Of a stretch of 44,905 nt of DNA, positions 42,473 to 44,905 are shown piece after piece. Source of the stretch: Vibrio thalassae (GTDB lineage Bacteria; Pseudomonadota; Gammaproteobacteria; Enterobacterales; Vibrionaceae); contig NZ_OANU01000141.1 of NCBI RefSeq assembly GCF_900089835.1, positions 1 through 44,905 on the forward strand, given 5' to 3'. Made by a program: the position numbers and the translations under genes. Position 1 is the first letter of the stretch, and the number at the start of each line of letters is the position of its first letter. Under the pieces are notes generated by a model, which did not search any database, had not been told where the DNA came from, and saw only the letters and a program-made list of their open reading frames with translations.

Positions 42473-42501
42473 ATTAAACGGCTTTTCGTCCTTTACGTCA
42501 A
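42473..42501 (-). promoter_or_regulatory. Promoter of tRNA operon 2
   Basis: On the minus strand -35 TTGACG (42501-42496) and -10 TTTAAT (42478-42473) have a 17-bp spacer, exactly like operon 1, and lie about 10 bp before the tRNA-Phe 5' end. A T-run upstream of the -35 could act as an UP element. Confidence 0.85.
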
Positions 42502-42695
42502 CACTAAATTGCAAAAAAAATATCGTTTGGTGCTTTTCTATACTTAGCGTTCTGTTTTTATTCATTTGGTGCTTAAAAACAAGCCCTAGCAATCGTTCTG
42601 CTCCATGCTTGAACATAGATAAACAAGGCGCATTAACTTTCCACGCACCAAATAAGTTAAGGTTTTGTCGCTTTATACAGAGAGATAGTCATTGA

Positions 42696-44318
42696 TTACT
42701 GAACCTCAAAGCGAGCAACTTTATGGCGCAGTTCCAACGACAGTTGATTTAATGTGTGAGTCCCTTGCTCAGTTTCTTCTACCGCAGAGCGAAGTTTACT
42801 GCCACTTTGCTCGATCATATTAACTCGTTGAGCGATATCGTCACTCACCGCTGTTTGTTCTGCCGCAGCTGTCGCTATCTGCTGACTCTTTTCTGTAATA
42901 GCCTCTAAGCGTGCTACTACCTCTTGCAAAGATGCTGATGCGGTTTGTGATTCACTAACCGTCGCTTCACTTGTCTGAGCACAAAGATTGATACTCTGAA
43001 TGGCATGTTGTGAGCCTGATTGAAGATTACCAATCATCTCTTGAATTTCTTTAGTGCTTTGTTGAGTTCGGCCAGCAAGATTTCTGACTTCATCAGCAAC
43101 AACGGCAAAACCTCTTCCTTGCTCACCTGCTCTAGCAGCTTCAATAGCGGCATTCAAAGCCAATAGATTAGTTTGCTCTGCAATATCACCTATTACATCC
43201 AGTATCCGAGCAATATTATGGACATCAGAGTCAAGCTCAGAAACAGCGCTCCTAGCGCCTTCTAATTGTGCTGCAAGCTCTTCTATATTTGATACGGTAG
43301 CTTGTATCAACTCACTAACGTGCAGGCTCTGTTGATCAGCCTCATCTGTACTATTTGCTGCATCCGTAGCAGATTGAGCTACATGAGACGCAGAAGAGGC
43401 CATTTCAGTCATTGCGGAAGCAATCATTTCCGTACTCTGTTGCTGCGTAGAAGTGAGTGTTGATATCGTCGCAGAGCGGTTATTAGCATCACTAACCTGA
43501 TCTGCTATAGAGGCTGTTACTTTTTCAATGCTGGACAAGAGTGACGCTAAAGAAAGACTCATCTGTTGCACTGAATGATAGATACTTCCCTCCGTCGCTG
43601 TTCGTTCAAACTTAGTTGTCAGCTTTCCTTTTGCAACACTTTGTACCGCAAGTAATACTTCTTGCGGCTCACCACCAAGAATAGCGGAAATACGCTTTAG
43701 TGATAACAATAGCAAAGTAACGATAGTGACGATGAGGATCAAACATAAAGCAAGCTGCCATTTAGCTGTTGACCAAAAGCGCGCATTAACTTCATTAAAG
43801 CCGATTCCTGTACCCACAACCCAATTCCAATGTGGAGTTCTCTCAGCGATCGAGAGCTTATCTTCTACATCACCGCTTGGAAGTGTTTGTGTCCAGCTAT
43901 ATTCAATGATTTTTCCCGTTGTATTACCAAGTTTGGAAAGGATTATGTCAGCAACACTCTTACCCATGCTATCTCTGAAATCATGAAAACTCGTACCATG
44001 AAGCTGAGGATCAAGAGGAGCTGCAATAAATGTCATACTCTTATCAGCTACATAAACATATTCGTTATCTTTGTAGATATTATTGCGAAGTATTCTTATG
44101 GCGATAGCTTTAGCGTCTTGTTCTGTTAGCTTTCCTTCTAGTGCAAGGTTTTCCAATTGAATAATGGTGGAATAAGTACTAGTGAATAGCTCGGTCACTC
44201 GAGCTTTATTATCCACATCGCTTGCAATTCGAAGCGACCATAAGCCTGTTACAGCCACTATAACAACGGTAGACAAGATGATTAATGACAATAAATATGT
44301 TTGGCTTTTCAATTTCAT
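42696..44318 (-). CDS. Methyl-accepting chemotaxis protein with single Cache sensor
   Basis: The 540-residue chemoreceptor has TM1 (about 8-28) and a periplasmic single-Cache (sCache_2) domain with NEYVYVADKSMTFIAAP and WNWVVGTGIG. TM2 (about 188-207) is followed by HAMP and the long cytoplasmic signalling hairpin with the tip EQTNLLALNAAIEAARAGEQ (about 380-400). It ends KVARFEVQ, without the CheR-binding pentapeptide. The ligand is unknown; sCache_2 receptors often bind small carboxylates. The gene lies between tRNA operon 2 and an IS630-type element. Confidence 0.93.
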   Translation of the reverse strand: MKLKSQTYLLSLIILSTVVIVAVTGLWSLRIASDVDNKARVTELFTSTYSTIIQLENLALEGKLTEQDAKAIAIRILRNNIYKDNEYVYVADKSMTFIAAPLDPQLHGTSFHDFRDSMGKSVADIILSKLGNTTGKIIEYSWTQTLPSGDVEDKLSIAERTPHWNWVVGTGIGFNEVNARFWSTAKWQLALCLILIVTIVTLLLLSLKRISAILGGEPQEVLLAVQSVAKGKLTTKFERTATEGSIYHSVQQMSLSLASLLSSIEKVTASIADQVSDANNRSATISTLTSTQQQSTEMIASAMTEMASSASHVAQSATDAANSTDEADQQSLHVSELIQATVSNIEELAAQLEGARSAVSELDSDVHNIARILDVIGDIAEQTNLLALNAAIEAARAGEQGRGFAVVADEVRNLAGRTQQSTKEIQEMIGNLQSGSQHAIQSINLCAQTSEATVSESQTASASLQEVVARLEAITEKSQQIATAAAEQTAVSDDIAQRVNMIEQSGSKLRSAVEETEQGTHTLNQLSLELRHKVARFEVQ

Positions 44319-44420
44319 TTTTAGGCTTACTTCTTTTTTGTATCGAAATTACTTTTTAAAAGCAGGATACATGACGAAAAGAGCGTTTAAAACCTCACGT
44401 AGTCAAACTATGACAATGAT

Positions 44421-44905
44421 TAATACCAATCTAAGTAAAAATATGATCTAATTGATGCTATTACTTTTGCGAAAAAACGGATGCTATGGACAGCCTCGAT
44501 AACATTGACTTTAAAAAGCTCGCTAGCCAACAAAAATCTATCCAGATGAAGATGCGATTACTTGCGTTGTCCCACTTTAAAGATGGTCATTCTCGCACCC
44601 AAATTGCCAAGTTCCTTAAAGTCAGTAGAACCAGTGTCAACAAATGGGTACAAACTTTCCTTGAGGATGGGCTTGATGGGTTGCAAGAAAAACCGAGAAC
44701 GGGTCGGCCTGCTTTCCTTAATCCTCAACAACGTGAGCAATTAAGCCTATACATAAAGAATCGAGCAGAGGATTCATCAGGGGGTAGATTAACTGGTGCT
44801 GACATTCATACCTATATCGCCGAAGAGTTTGGTAAGTACTACCACCCAGATTCTATTTATTATTTGCTCAATCATATGGGCTTTTCTTGGATAACCTCCC
44901 GCTCC
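44421..44905 (+). mobile_element. IS630-family insertion sequence, left part (cut by window edge)
   Basis: An IS630-type transposase starts at 44486 and runs off the right edge. The non-coding end before it (from about 44421, TAATACCAATCTAAGTAAAA) probably includes the terminal inverted repeat after a TA target, but without the other end the boundary is only a guess. Confidence 0.65.
44486..44905 (+). CDS. IS630-family transposase, N-terminal part
   Basis: The first 140 codons are open to the window end. The N-terminal HTH has ALSHFKDGHSRTQIAKFLKV and SRTSVNKWVQ, followed by a second winged helix with GRPAFLNPQQREQL and the YLLNHMGFSW motif. These are typical of IS630/Tc1 transposases. The DDE domain lies outside the window. 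Truncation is due to the window limit. Confidence 0.85.
   Translation, partial: MDSLDNIDFKKLASQQKSIQMKMRLLALSHFKDGHSRTQIAKFLKVSRTSVNKWVQTFLEDGLDGLQEKPRTGRPAFLNPQQREQLSLYIKNRAEDSSGGRLTGADIHTYIAEEFGKYYHPDSIYYLLNHMGFSWITSRS

Noticed and set aside
42384..42695. 103-codon plus-strand open frame across tRNA-Phe and the following gap
   Set aside because: It begins inside a tRNA gene on the opposite strand and has no recognisable domain.

Overview
The window is a piece of a Vibrio main chromosome, probably from the Harveyi/Coralliilyticus side of the genus, though the species cannot be fixed by eye. The evidence is a LuxR/HapR/OpaR-type quorum-sensing master regulator, the pdhR-aceE-aceF-lpd order next to it, the nadC-pilABCD-coaE-zapD-yacG block, and the mutY-trmB-glsA and hemW-rdgB-yggU-yggT-proC-yggS/pilTU neighbourhoods. 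Nearly all of it is core genome. Both ends run into insertion sequences: IS21-type at the left and IS630-type at the right. The window may therefore be a whole contig broken at repeats.

Left part (1-10.2 kb): an IS21-family end, with the start of istA reading outward, lies about 20 bp before the start codon of the luxR/hapR homologue. That gene converges on the pyruvate dehydrogenase operon pdhR-aceE-aceF-lpd (minus strand), which has palindromic PdhR operators. ampD (minus) and nadC (plus) diverge.

Middle part (10.3-27.8 kb): pilA-pilB-pilC-pilD encode the type IVa pilin, assembly ATPase, platform protein and prepilin peptidase, followed by coaE, zapD and yacG. On the minus strand lie rpsP-rimM-trmD-rplS, with a leader that can form two terminator-like hairpins, and then ffh. 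ypjD and a CNNM/CorB-type protein follow on the plus strand. metH (minus) has a tandem met-box (MetJ) operator and is divergent from an NhaP-type Na+/H+ antiporter.

Right part (27.9-44.9 kb): two related minus-strand tRNA operons (Phe-Thr-Phe-Asn and Phe-Thr-Asn-Thr-Asn) flank about 13.6 kb. That segment carries mutY-yggX-mltC, trmB, glsA, an LTA-synthase-family phosphotransferase, the yggS-proC-yggT-yggU-DUF4426-rdgB-hemW string, and the twitching ATPases pilT and pilU. Beyond the second tRNA operon come a chemoreceptor gene and the start of an IS630-type transposase.

No CRISPR array, prophage, toxin-antitoxin pair or recognisable defence system was found, and no clearly undescribed multi-gene system. 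The most interesting points are the IS insertion that replaces the upstream region of the quorum-sensing master regulator, the covarying tRNA isoforms in the paired arrays, hairpins that overlap promoters or starts (mltC, the first tRNA operon, the rpsP leader), and the accessory-looking LTA-synthase-like gene.
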